DNA of 64,000 nt, taken from Niallia sp. NCCP-28. Lineage in GTDB: Bacteria > Bacillota > Bacilli > Bacillales > Cytobacillaceae. The translations under genes and the position numbers were made by a program. This document shows positions 8,731 to 17,015 of this stretch, in pieces; the stretch's first letter is position 1; each line of letters starts with the position of its first letter. The notes beneath the pieces were generated by a model that was not told the origin of the DNA, did not search any database, and worked only from the letters and a program-made list of their open reading frames with translations. The stretch lies in contig NZ_BQYJ01000006.1 of the NCBI RefSeq assembly GCF_023168165.1, positions 62,001 to 126,000 of the forward strand. The letters are read 5' to 3'.

Positions 8731-10014
8731 ATGACAATAACATCTGAATCTTTAATAAAAAGAGCAAATAAGGTATTTCCTCCCATTGCACAAAGAGCAA
8801 CTACTATTGGCATCGTCAAAGGGGAAGGTGCTTACGTTACCTCTGAAGATGGAAAAAAATATTTAGATTTTGCAAGTGGCGTAGCCGTAACAAATGTTGG
8901 CCATAATCATCCACTCGTTGTAGAAAGAGCAAAGGCACAAATTGATGAATTAATTCACGGTGGCCACAATGTTCTTTATTATCCAGTATATGTGGAACTT
9001 GCGGAAAAGCTCAACGAATTAAACGGCGGTAACTGCAAGGTATACTTTTCAAACAGTGGGGCAGAAGTGAACGAAGGAGCTATCAAACTAGCGAAACACG
9101 CAACGAAACGCCCTGGCATCATTTCTTTTAAACGCAGCTTCCACGGACGTACACTCGCAACAACAACTTTAACAGCTTCTAATTCTTTATATCGAAAAGG
9201 GTATGAAGGGCTTCTTCCTAGTGTTTATTATGCAGAATATCCTTATGCTTTTCGTACAGGGTTGTCAGAAGAGGAAGAAATAACTCGTTGTTTAGACTCC
9301 TTAGAAGAAATCTTTAAATTTTTGATTGCTCCAGATCAAGTAGCGGCCATTATTATGGAACCTGTACAAGGAGAAGGGGGATATATTGTTCCGCCGGCAA
9401 AATTCATCAAGGAAATAAGAAAGATTTGTAATCAGCATGGGATTCTATTGATTTTTGATGAAATTCAAACTGGTTTTGGGCGCACAGGAAAAATGTTTGC
9501 ATGGCAGCACTTTGACGTACAGCCTGATATTTTAACCCTTGCTAAAGGAATTGCAAATGGCTTTCCGCTCAGTGCTTTAGTAGGCAAGGCAGAATTAATG
9601 AACCAATGGACGGCTGGCACACATGGGGGAACATACGGAGGAAATCCAGTTTCCTGTGCTGCATCACTTGCAGTCATTGAACTATTGCAAGGCGGATTGC
9701 TGGAACAATCTGTGGAAACGGCAGCATATTTCACAGAGAAACTTAAGACACTGACAGCGACGTATACGAACATTCGTGATATTCGTGGATTAGGGCTAAT
9801 GATTGGAATGGAATTCATTCAAGAGGATGGACAACCAGATGTAAAAACGGTAGATGGATTAAAAGAAAAGGCATTAGAAAAAGGATTAATTCTCCTTGTA
9901 TGTGGAACGGAAAAAAATGTTATTCGTTTTATTCCACCCCTTACAGTTACAAAGGAAGAAATCGATAAAGCATTTCATATAATCAAAAACTCTTTGGATG
10001 AACTAAGCGAATGA
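8731..10014 (+). CDS. Class III aminotransferase (GabT/ornithine-type)
   Basis: This 427-residue PLP enzyme contains FSNSGAEVNEGAIKLA, FHGRTLATTT, the FDEIQTGFGRTGK block and the PLP lysine in LAKGIANGFPLS (about residue 272). ATG 8731 was chosen because GGAAAAGGTG lies at the right distance; GTG 8722 would overlap that site. The family moves the terminal amino group of GABA, ornithine or acetylornithine to 2-oxoglutarate, giving a semialdehyde. Product and partner match the aldehyde dehydrogenase at 3708-5138. It is the last gene of the GntR operon. GABA transaminase is the best guess. Confidence 0.87.
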   Translation: MTITSESLIKRANKVFPPIAQRATTIGIVKGEGAYVTSEDGKKYLDFASGVAVTNVGHNHPLVVERAKAQIDELIHGGHNVLYYPVYVELAEKLNELNGGNCKVYFSNSGAEVNEGAIKLAKHATKRPGIISFKRSFHGRTLATTTLTASNSLYRKGYEGLLPSVYYAEYPYAFRTGLSEEEEITRCLDSLEEIFKFLIAPDQVAAIIMEPVQGEGGYIVPPAKFIKEIRKICNQHGILLIFDEIQTGFGRTGKMFAWQHFDVQPDILTLAKGIANGFPLSALVGKAELMNQWTAGTHGGTYGGNPVSCAASLAVIELLQGGLLEQSVETAAYFTEKLKTLTATYTNIRDIRGLGLMIGMEFIQEDGQPDVKTVDGLKEKALEKGLILLVCGTEKNVIRFIPPLTVTKEEIDKAFHIIKNSLDELSE

Positions 10015-10049
10015 CATTTTTGATTCCATTAGATAGTTAGATTGCAAAT

Positions 10050-10098
10050 GTGCTTGCGGGAAGAGGAAGAGTAAGTACTCTTCCCAAAGCACTTTTTT
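10050..10098 (+). terminator. Terminator of the GntR-regulated operon
   Basis: GTGCTT pairs with AAGCAC and the inner GGAAGAGT with ACTCTTCC; six T residues follow. Confidence 0.85.
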
Positions 10099-10136
10099 GC
10101 TGATTATAGGGTAATTTCTAGAAAGTTGGACTAAAC

Positions 10137-11096
10137 ATGTTAAAAATATTGAATAAATGGTTAATAAAAACAATGCCTATTCTTACACCGGCAGGTTTAT
10201 TAATCGGTGTTTTTAGTGGGGATAAAATTACCTATCTCTCCTTTTTAATTCCTTGGATATTTGCGTTTATTACATTTATTGGGAGTTTGGGGTCTAATTT
10301 TAAACAACTAGATTTTGTTATCCGAAGACCTTCTCCCTTTTTTATTAGCTTATTGGTACTGCATATAGTAATGCCATTTTTGGCATGGGGATTAGGAAAT
10401 CTGTTTTTCCATGGAGATTCCCTTACTATTACAGGTTTTATTTTGGCAGTTGTTATACCGACAGGCGTTACTAGTTTTTTATGGGCAACCATTTATCAAG
10501 GAAATCTTTCTTTTGCACTAGCTATTATTTTATTTGATACCCTTCTTTCTCCGTTTATCGTTCCAGCTAGTTTATCTTTTTTTGCAGGAGAGACAGTGGT
10601 AATGGATGTATGGGAATTAATGAAAAGTTTATTTTTTATGATTGTTTTTCCTTCGCTTTTAGGAATGATCATAAATCACGCAACAAAAGGGAAAGCAAAC
10701 GTACTATTAGCAGATAAACTTTCTCCTTTTACGAAAATAGGGGTTGTTATGATTGTCTGTATTAATGGAGGTATCTTAGCTCCATATTTAACTAAATTGG
10801 ATGGGCATCTCATTCTAATCATTACTACGGTATTTGTCATCTCTTCGACTGGATATTTAATAAGCTGGTGTATAGGCTTGTTTCTTAAATGGGAACGAGA
10901 TGTGGTTATGACAATGACGTTCTGCAGTGGGATGAGAAATATAAGCGCCGGCTCTGTATTAGCTGTCAGTTTTTTTCCTGCTCAAGTTGCATTGCCTGTT
11001 GTTCTTGGAATGCTTTTTCAACAAGTATTAGCCTCGGTCTATGGTCAGTTGCTTTATAAATATTACGTTAGTAAAAGTAAATATTTAAAAGCCTGA
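10137..11096 (+). CDS. Bile acid:sodium symporter (BASS) family transporter
   Basis: This membrane protein of 319 residues has about ten hydrophobic helices. GSNFKQLDFVIRRP near the N-terminus, AVVIPTGVTSFLWA in the middle and TFCSGMRNISAG near the end fit the BASS fold with its discontinuous helices. These proteins carry organic anions, such as bile acids, pantoate or oxoacids, with sodium. It lies directly after the regulon's terminator, so it is transcribed separately; the ribosome site is weak (AGAAAGTTGG). It may export or import an acid of the same pathway, but only position suggests this. Confidence 0.75.
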   Translation: MLKILNKWLIKTMPILTPAGLLIGVFSGDKITYLSFLIPWIFAFITFIGSLGSNFKQLDFVIRRPSPFFISLLVLHIVMPFLAWGLGNLFFHGDSLTITGFILAVVIPTGVTSFLWATIYQGNLSFALAIILFDTLLSPFIVPASLSFFAGETVVMDVWELMKSLFFMIVFPSLLGMIINHATKGKANVLLADKLSPFTKIGVVMIVCINGGILAPYLTKLDGHLILIITTVFVISSTGYLISWCIGLFLKWERDVVMTMTFCSGMRNISAGSVLAVSFFPAQVALPVVLGMLFQQVLASVYGQLLYKYYVSKSKYLKA

Positions 11097-11161
11097 AGAA
11101 AATTACAGGACTTTGTTAAGTAGATACAAATAATTTTAAAAATCCACATAAAATTAGTGGT

Positions 11162-11343
11162 TTATTTATAAATAACTAAATAAATTTCAGAGTATGGACA
11201 AAATCGATTTGCTAATTTTTTAGGGTGATTGAGAACGCTTGGCTTTTGAGGGGTGAGGCCTTGGGAGGAGCGGAGTTGCCAAGATAGGCGATGAGCATCT
11301 GAGTATGGTGAACAAAAAAGAAAGCAAGCGTTTGTCGACAGCC
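11162..11343. other. Non-coding segment of unusual composition
   Basis: Bases 11225-11335 are clearly richer in G than their surroundings (GGGGTGAGGCCTTGGGAGGA, then GCGATGAGCATCTGAG) and have no good coding frame. Similar G-rich intergenic elements occur in other Bacillaceae, from memory. It may be a structured RNA or a dispersed element. The rest of 11097-11468 holds no gene. Confidence 0.35.
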
Positions 11344-11376
11344 GAAAATGAGGCAATATGAGCCTCATTTTCTTTT
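11344..11376. terminator. Strong hairpin, terminator-like
   Basis: GAAAATGAGGC and GCCTCATTTTC form a perfect 11-bp stem with a 7-base loop, followed by CTTTT-type T residues. It directly follows the G-rich segment and may be its 3' end. Confidence 0.7.
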
Positions 11377-11468
11377 AAATTAATATATGTTCGTTACGAC
11401 AACATGCTTATAAGAGAGAGAACTGTTTCCCTGCGTAAATAACGAAATAGGGAATAAACTTTAGATGA

Positions 11469-12305
11469 TTATTTAGAAAGCTCCAAAAACCCCTTTCCAA
11501 AAACATCACGGACATCATGAATTGTGATAAAAGCTTCATTATCTACTTCTTTGACAATTTTCTTTAAGGTAACCACCTCTTGTTTACTAATGATAATATA
11601 TAAAATTTCTTTCGAATCGTTTGAGTAATAGCCTTTTCCATAGATAACCGTTACTCCTCGATCCATTATATTATTCACTTTTTCTGCTATTTGGTTTTGT
11701 CGGCTGGAAATAATGGTTACAGCTTTTTTTGGATTTAATCCTTCAATAATAAACTCCATTACCTTTGTTGCAATATAGAGCATGACAATGGTAAGCATTA
11801 ATTTTTCTGCACCTATTATAAAATAGGAAGAAAAAGCAACAATTAAGTCAAAAAACAGCAAGGAAGAACTAATACTCCAGTCGAGGTATTTATTTGTAAT
11901 TCTCGCTAATAATGTCGTTCCTGCCGTTGTTCCTCCCGCTTTTAAAATCAAGCCAATACCAATTCCTGCAAACACCCCGCCGAAAATAGCATTGATAATA
12001 ATCTCATTTGATTCAATATGCCAGCTTGCTGTTACATGCAAAAACAAAGAATTAAAAATAACAGCAATAATCGTATAAATGCAAGTTTGCTTATCTAAAA
12101 ACTTGTACCCTATTAAAATTAGAAATGCATTGATAATAAAGTTGACCATTCCCGGTCCCCATTGAAATACATAGTATAAAATAATGGTAATACCTGTTAC
12201 TCCACCTTCGCCAAGGTCATTTGGAATAACAAATAAATTAATGGCTAAAGCGAATAAAAAAGCACCTAGTATAATAAAAAAAATATCTTTTCCGTTTTTG
12301 TACAT
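11469..12305 (-). CDS. YitT family membrane protein
   Basis: It has 278 residues counted from ATG 12305, which follows CAAGGTGAAAAA; the longer upstream reading lacks a ribosome site and is not conserved-looking. Five hydrophobic helices (GAFLFALAINLFVIPNDLGEGGVTG, then GGVFAGIGIGLILKAGGTTAGTT) precede a C-terminal soluble domain (VTVIYGKGYYSNDSKEILYIII), as in YitT/DUF2179 proteins. The family is widespread in Bacillus in several paralogues and of unsettled function. It is monocistronic. Terminator-like hairpins lie upstream at 12468-12653. Confidence 0.88.
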   Translation of the reverse strand: MYKNGKDIFFIILGAFLFALAINLFVIPNDLGEGGVTGITIILYYVFQWGPGMVNFIINAFLILIGYKFLDKQTCIYTIIAVIFNSLFLHVTASWHIESNEIIINAIFGGVFAGIGIGLILKAGGTTAGTTLLARITNKYLDWSISSSLLFFDLIVAFSSYFIIGAEKLMLTIVMLYIATKVMEFIIEGLNPKKAVTIISSRQNQIAEKVNNIMDRGVTVIYGKGYYSNDSKEILYIIISKQEVVTLKKIVKEVDNEAFITIHDVRDVFGKGFLELSK

Positions 12306-12467
12306 TTTTTCACCTTGTATTCTATTTATAAGTAAGATTTTTTGATTTGATCTTATATATAAGTTGGTCCTAATTTTTCTACATAAGAATTTGTACAATA
12401 TCTTGATATAGGCCAAATATTTGCAAATTTCATGTTAGAAAATTGAAAATGATTTATATAGCCTCAA

Positions 12468-12506
12468 AAAAATCAATTGGATGAAAGTAACAACCAATTG
12501 ATTTTT
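12468..12506. terminator. Hairpin, possibly bidirectional terminator
   Basis: AAAAATCAATTGG and CCAATTGATTTTT form a perfect 13-bp stem. A and T runs on both sides allow termination on either strand, which fits the end of the minus-strand unit 12673-15114. Confidence 0.65.
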
Positions 12507-12617
12507 CTATGACTATTTTATCTTGCTTAATAGGATTTTGCTCCCGCCTAGTACAAGAAGAAAGGAGAAATCTAGGTGGGGGACAACTGCCCGTAAAAGC
12601 CTGATTGGTTCAACTAA

Positions 12618-12653
12618 CAATCAGTGGGGGATGAAGAAAACCCCCACTGATTG
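12618..12653. repeat. Perfect GC-rich hairpin near the end of the 12673 gene
   Basis: CAATCAGTGGGGG and CCCCCACTGATTG form a perfect 13-bp stem around ATGAAGAAAA. A weaker relative, with CAATCAGG, TTTTCTTC and CCTGATTG blocks, lies at 38330-38370, so this may be a dispersed terminator-like element. Apart from the two hairpins, 12306-12672 holds nothing recognisable. Confidence 0.6.
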
Positions 12654-12672
12654 AAGTTTTACTTTATTCCTA

Positions 12673-13665
12673 CTAGATGTCTTCTCGAATTAAAGGCAAG
12701 GTAGAACAGTGGATTCCTCCTCCTAATTTACGGATTTCTGATAAATCAATTGGGAATACTTTAATGCCATGATTTTTAAGATTTTCTATTGTTTTATGTG
12801 CGTCTGAAGCGATAAGTACTCTTCCAGGAGAGACTGCTAAACAGTTTGCCGCACGTTCAGGATCGGAAGGGTCAGTATAGATTAGTTTTATTCCCCTTGA
12901 TCTCAGTTCTTCTAAAAACCAATAAGGAAGACGCCCTGGTTCTACAAGAGCTGTTTTATAATCAATCATTACATACATTTCATCTAAATGGATGCGATCG
13001 TTCGGAACATCAATGACAATTAAGTCAATATTTTGCCATGATAAAATTTGTCTCAGCTGATCAATTCCTGTTTGATTGACACGAATAGAACGGCCGATTA
13101 TTGCTGTTTTCTCATCAAGCATCGCAAAACTTCCACCTTCAATAAAGCCTTCCCCTTGAATCATAGCAAGTACAGGCATGCCTAATTTAGCAAAAGTTTG
13201 ATAGGCTGCTTTTTCTTCTCCTTGGCGCATCGGTAAAGCCAGACGAGTAAGAATAACGCCACTCGGTACAACAAGTCCAATATCCCTTGTATACATCGTT
13301 TTAGTATGAGATGGAGCAGCGAAATCAACATCGATAACTTCAGCTCCACACCTCTCTAACGTTTCACGGAGTTGATCATGCTGATAGTGCAGAAGTTCTT
13401 CATTAACTGGTTCCTCTCCTTGTAAATAACTGGTAATTTTCCCACTTCCATCCCGAAGCACTTGTGCATCAACATTCTTTTCATATTGCATTTTCCGAAA
13501 TAATTCTAACTCTTTACCTGGTCTATGCACTAATACTTTTCTTATTTGTCCAATATAATTGGAAGCTCCCCATTTCTCTCCCCAAACTGTTTTTAAAGTG
13601 TTAGGTTCTGAAAAAGATTCTTTTAATAGGCTTGTCCCTAAATATTCTTGAGTAGGTATTTGCAT
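12673..13665 (-). CDS. Amidinotransferase/arginine deiminase-like (DDAH family) hydrolase
   Basis: This 330-residue guanidino-modifying enzyme of the beta/alpha propeller fold ends in GGGIHCSTLPLIRE, with the catalytic Cys at about residue 320. QGEGFIEGGSFAML supplies the acidic residues and HLDEMY the catalytic His, and MYTRDIGLVVP is the usual substrate loop. The family hydrolyses arginine, methylated arginines or related guanidino compounds to ureido products, or transfers the amidino group. It follows the SSS symporter by 30 bases on the same strand, so import and hydrolysis of one guanidino compound is the obvious reading. The substrate is not fixed by sequence. Confidence 0.8.
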   Translation of the reverse strand: MQIPTQEYLGTSLLKESFSEPNTLKTVWGEKWGASNYIGQIRKVLVHRPGKELELFRKMQYEKNVDAQVLRDGSGKITSYLQGEEPVNEELLHYQHDQLRETLERCGAEVIDVDFAAPSHTKTMYTRDIGLVVPSGVILTRLALPMRQGEEKAAYQTFAKLGMPVLAMIQGEGFIEGGSFAMLDEKTAIIGRSIRVNQTGIDQLRQILSWQNIDLIVIDVPNDRIHLDEMYVMIDYKTALVEPGRLPYWFLEELRSRGIKLIYTDPSDPERAANCLAVSPGRVLIASDAHKTIENLKNHGIKVFPIDLSEIRKLGGGIHCSTLPLIREDI

Positions 13666-13695
13666 GATAATGACTCCTTTTTATATGATTATTTT

Positions 13696-15114
13696 TTATA
13701 TTACTTGTTTATCTTCTATAGCTTCGTTCATAAGTAAGGAAGGTTTTTTATCTGGCAATGCATATGACAAAACAACCATACTAATGAAACTGGTAAGCAG
13801 ACCATACAAAATTGGTTCTGTTGCTGTTGTTCCCTGAACGATTAAACCAACTATAATAGTGGCTGTGCTCATCAACATGGAAATAAATGCTGCTTTGCCA
13901 GAAGCCTTTTTCCAGAAGAAGCCGAGAACAATTGGGAAAAACATAGCACCAGATAAAATTGCATAAGCAATATCTAAGGCAACTAGGACATCTTGCACCC
14001 AAATGGAACATACGATGGCGAATATTCCAATACATAGTGTAAGCAAACGAGATAAGAACAAACTTTTTTGTTCGGATAATTCTGATTTTAAATTCGGCTT
14101 AATAATATCATTCACAAGTAAAGTGGATGAAGCTAATAAGGTGCCAGAAGCCGTCGACATAAGTGCGGATAGAACAGACGCTAAAACAATTCCAATCAAT
14201 CCTGTCGGCAGTACATTTAAAACCATATGAGCAAAGGCGTTTTGTGGGTTATCTAAATTAGGAAATACAACAAATGCACACATTCCAACGATAGAAATGG
14301 CTAACGCATAGAAAATGCTGTAGATGCCTGCTCCTATTCCTCCGGCTTTAACCGTACGTAAGTTTTTGCCTGTAAAAGTCCTCTGCCATAAATCCTGTCC
14401 AACTAACAGTCCCAGCGTATAAAGAAGGAAATATTGAAAAATGGTGGACCATCCAATATTTGTCCAATTCATATAGGAAGCAGGAACATGATCAATAAGT
14501 GAACTCCAACCGCCAGCACTTGAAAGGCTTTGTGGAAGCATAATAAAGAATATTCCTATTGTCATGATGCAAAATTGAACTACATCTGTCATGGTAATGG
14601 ACCACATGCCGCCAAGTAATGTGTATAATAGAACAATTCCGCCTCCTAATAAAATAGAAGGGACCATACCCCAGCCAAGAAATACATTCATAATGCTGCC
14701 CATTCCAATAACTTGTGTAATAACAAGCATAGCTGTATAGGTGGAGCCAACTAGTGCACTCATAATTCTTGTTTGGCTATTGTATCTTTTGAAAAGCATT
14801 TCACTAATAGTTATTACATTCAAGGCAAATAGCTTCTTCGATAAAAGAACAGTAAGCAATAAAGTGCCTAAACCAATCATAATGACAAGCCATGCTCCAG
14901 AAATGCCGTATAAGAAGCCAAGCTTAGCTGTGCCAATTGTGGCGGCGCCTCCTAGAATAACTGCTGCTAGACAAGAGAGATACATAAAAAAACCTAGATT
15001 TCTTTCAGCAACTGCATAGCCTTCAGAGGATTTTATTTTTTTTGTACCAATAACCCCTACGCCAATAATTACTAAGAAATAAATAAACATCAATATGATA
15101 TCTAAACTACCCAA
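13696..15114 (-). CDS. Sodium:solute symporter (SSS family)
   Basis: This 472-residue protein has about thirteen membrane helices. The early GYAVAERNLGFFMYLSCLAAVILGGAATIG block and LLGGMWSITMTDVVQF are SSS family hallmarks (sodium-coupled uptake, as in PutP/PanF). It is the first gene of a two-gene unit with the guanidino hydrolase. The unit is divergent from the LysR gene, with 177 bases between them that carry two strong inverted repeats. It likely imports the substrate of the 12673-13665 enzyme. Confidence 0.87.
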   Translation of the reverse strand: MGSLDIILMFIYFLVIIGVGVIGTKKIKSSEGYAVAERNLGFFMYLSCLAAVILGGAATIGTAKLGFLYGISGAWLVIMIGLGTLLLTVLLSKKLFALNVITISEMLFKRYNSQTRIMSALVGSTYTAMLVITQVIGMGSIMNVFLGWGMVPSILLGGGIVLLYTLLGGMWSITMTDVVQFCIMTIGIFFIMLPQSLSSAGGWSSLIDHVPASYMNWTNIGWSTIFQYFLLYTLGLLVGQDLWQRTFTGKNLRTVKAGGIGAGIYSIFYALAISIVGMCAFVVFPNLDNPQNAFAHMVLNVLPTGLIGIVLASVLSALMSTASGTLLASSTLLVNDIIKPNLKSELSEQKSLFLSRLLTLCIGIFAIVCSIWVQDVLVALDIAYAILSGAMFFPIVLGFFWKKASGKAAFISMLMSTATIIVGLIVQGTTATEPILYGLLTSFISMVVLSYALPDKKPSLLMNEAIEDKQVI

Positions 15115-15151
15115 ATGACTACCTCCTTAAATTGTATACATGTAATGTAAC

Positions 15152-15207
15152 ACAAATCAGAATTATTAAAAAATTCAGATTTGTAATCATCTTATATATA
15201 ATTACAA
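15152..15207. promoter_or_regulatory. Two inverted repeats, candidate LysR binding region
   Basis: At 15152-15184, ACAAATCAGAATT and AATTCAGATTTGT (one mismatch) flank a 7-base spacer. At 15181-15207, TTGTAAT and ATTACAA flank 13 bases. Both lie between the divergent symporter and lysR genes, where LysR-type regulators bind. No other explanation, such as a terminator, fits the position. Confidence 0.65.
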
Positions 15208-15291
15208 TGTTATATTTTCTCACAAAGTAATTGAAATATTTTCTGTTTTTCTTTAGAATTAGTAGATTATAAGCAAAAAAGGGTGAACTAT

Positions 15292-16191
15292 GTGGAATTA
15301 CGTCATTTAAAGACATTTGTAATTGCGGCAGAACATTTAAATTTTACAAGAGCCGCAGAAATTTTAAATTTCACCCAGCCGACTGTTAGCTCACAAATAC
15401 AGGCACTTGAGCAAGAGTTGGGACAATCTTTATTTTTTCGTATAAACAAACGGCTAAGTTTAACTCCGGCAGGAAAAAAACTGCAAGCACATGCTAATGA
15501 ACTCTTAAGTATTGTTCAAAAAATTGAAGGTGAATTTGCGGAACTCGCACAGCCCAACGGCAATCTTGTCATTGCAGCAGCAGAAGTTTATTGTACGGAA
15601 TACTTGCTCCCTATAACAACGGAATATATTAAAAACCATCCAAACGTTAACATAGAGATATTATCAAGGCAAACAAGTAATGTGATTAAAGGTGTTCGCA
15701 ACAAGGAATACGATATTGGAATTATTTCCGGAGAGATTCAAGATAATACGATATCCAACACTCTTCTTGAAGAAGAAGAATTGTTGCTAGTAGTCAGTAA
15801 AGCTTTGCATGAACGATATCCTATCAATCGTTTGCTAGATGATCTGACGTTTATGAAATTTAGAGCAGATAGTGATTTTCAAAAAAAGATGGATATCTTT
15901 ATGGATAAACTTCCATTTGTGCCAAATAGAACGATTCTTGTAGAAAGTGAAAAAGCGATTAAACGGGGGATTATACAGCAAAAAGGATTAGGAATAATGT
16001 CGAGTAACTATGTAAAAAAGGATTTGGAAGAAGGAAAACTGGTTGCATTACGTTTGTTTGATGAAAAGGTCATCGTAAAAACTTCTCTAATCACACTGCA
16101 GGAAAACTTGCAGTTAAATACACTGAGATCCCTTTGTGAAATGATTCAGTTTGTTTGGGATAAAGTGTATGAATTGCCGGCATTTTCATAG
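15292..16191 (+). CDS. LysR family transcriptional regulator
   Basis: It has 299 residues from GTG 15292, preceded by AAAAAAGGGTG; this gives the family-typical start MELRHLKTFV. The N-terminal helix-turn-helix is NFTRAAEILNFTQPTVSSQIQALEQELG, followed by a linker helix and a periplasmic-binding-like effector domain (residues 90 on). It is divergent from the symporter/guanidino-hydrolase unit, which it probably activates in response to the imported compound. The regulated unit is inferred from gene order and the shared inverted repeats. Confidence 0.9.
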   Translation: MELRHLKTFVIAAEHLNFTRAAEILNFTQPTVSSQIQALEQELGQSLFFRINKRLSLTPAGKKLQAHANELLSIVQKIEGEFAELAQPNGNLVIAAAEVYCTEYLLPITTEYIKNHPNVNIEILSRQTSNVIKGVRNKEYDIGIISGEIQDNTISNTLLEEEELLLVVSKALHERYPINRLLDDLTFMKFRADSDFQKKMDIFMDKLPFVPNRTILVESEKAIKRGIIQQKGLGIMSSNYVKKDLEEGKLVALRLFDEKVIVKTSLITLQENLQLNTLRSLCEMIQFVWDKVYELPAFS

Positions 16192-16202
16192 ATTAATAAA
16201 TA

Positions 16203-16529
16203 GTCGAAGTTCAAAATGTTATTGAAATCTTACTGTTAGGTCGAGGGCTAAGTAAAGGTACTGACTATGATAGAGAAACGGGAAAGCTTGAGTTTTCAGG
16301 GAAAGAATTCATTCCTGATTTTATTATTCCTAAATTAAGATTATGTATTGAAGTCAAGTTATTGCATGAGGGGAAAAAATTAAAAATTATAGAAGAAATA
16401 AGTGCAGATATTACGTCTTACGCAAAGCAATATGAACGTTAACTATATATAGTATATGATTTAGGGTGTATTCAAAATGAGGAAGAGTTCAAGAGAGATA
16501 GTGTTAAGTTGTTGATAATCAAACACTAA
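16203..16529 (+). pseudogene. Remnant of a PD-(D/E)XK nuclease-type protein
   Basis: The frame from 16203 reads EVQNVIEILLLGRGL, then EFIPDFIIPKLRLCIEVK, KKLKIIEEISADITSYAKQY, then a TAA at 16440-16442, and resumes in the same frame as LYIVYDLG and further to TAA 16527. PDF followed by CIEVK is the D...ExK pattern of PD-(D/E)XK nucleases, as in a family of predicted restriction-like proteins that continue with ...YDP or YDLG. There is no start and one internal stop, so it is a dead fragment of a lost restriction or defence gene. Confidence 0.6.
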
Positions 16530-16662
16530 TAATCACTTTTTAATCAACTTTTTTATGGGGATTTACACTACACTAATGCTATATCCACGCATTTTGCTCA
16601 ATTTTTGTTCAAAATGAGTAGGTTTCTTCTATTATAAAATCAACGTTTGCAGCATGCTTTTG

Positions 16663-16776
16663 ATAAAACTTTATTTATCAAAAAGTTGTACCGTTTTGAT
16701 AAAAGTTTATCCATTTATAAAAAAGATGAACCGGAATTTCCTATTTCTATAAAGGAGGGATTCCGGTTTTTCTTGT
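16663..16776. repeat. Dispersed repeat R1, copy 2
   Basis: Units AAAAGTTGTACCGTTTTGAT and AAAAGTTTATCCATTTATAA are followed by AAAAGATGAACCGG, with the G at 16685, 16705 and 16725 (20-bp step). The terminal hairpin CCGGAAT...ATTCCGG with TTTTTCTTG is nearly identical to copy 1. The bases after it encode a MerR-like tail. Confidence 0.7.
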
Positions 16777-16905
16777 GGATTAAGAACTTGTTAAGTGATA
16801 ATAAAGTTATTCCATTAAAGGGGCAGATTCTTGAATACAAAAAGGAAATAATAGAAAATAAAATACAAGCTTTAAATTATACCATGTTAGTTAAGATTCG
16901 GATGA
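16776..16905 (+). pseudogene. Possible MerR-family C-terminal remnant
   Basis: Directly after repeat R1, the frame gives KNLLSDNKVIPLKGQ, ILEYKKEIIENKIQALNY and TMLVKIRM. Spacing and charge resemble the coiled-coil dimerisation end of MerR regulators (LLE-R...I..L...L..I..KI). There is no DNA-binding domain and no start. The match is weak and based on pattern only. The stretch 16906-17015 holds only the vanR-type leader. Confidence 0.35.
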
Positions 16906-17015
16906 TAAGGTATCCGCACCAAAAACATCAAATTTTTTTAAAAGGGTGCAGCTTTGTAAGGTTTGATGATAAATAAAAAATACACGGAATGTAACTTGAT
17001 ATAGGAGTGGAATAG

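Noticed and set aside
16647..16976. Frame of 109 codons read as a gene
   Set aside because: It starts inside repeat R1 and lacks a ribosome site; only its second half resembles a MerR tail.
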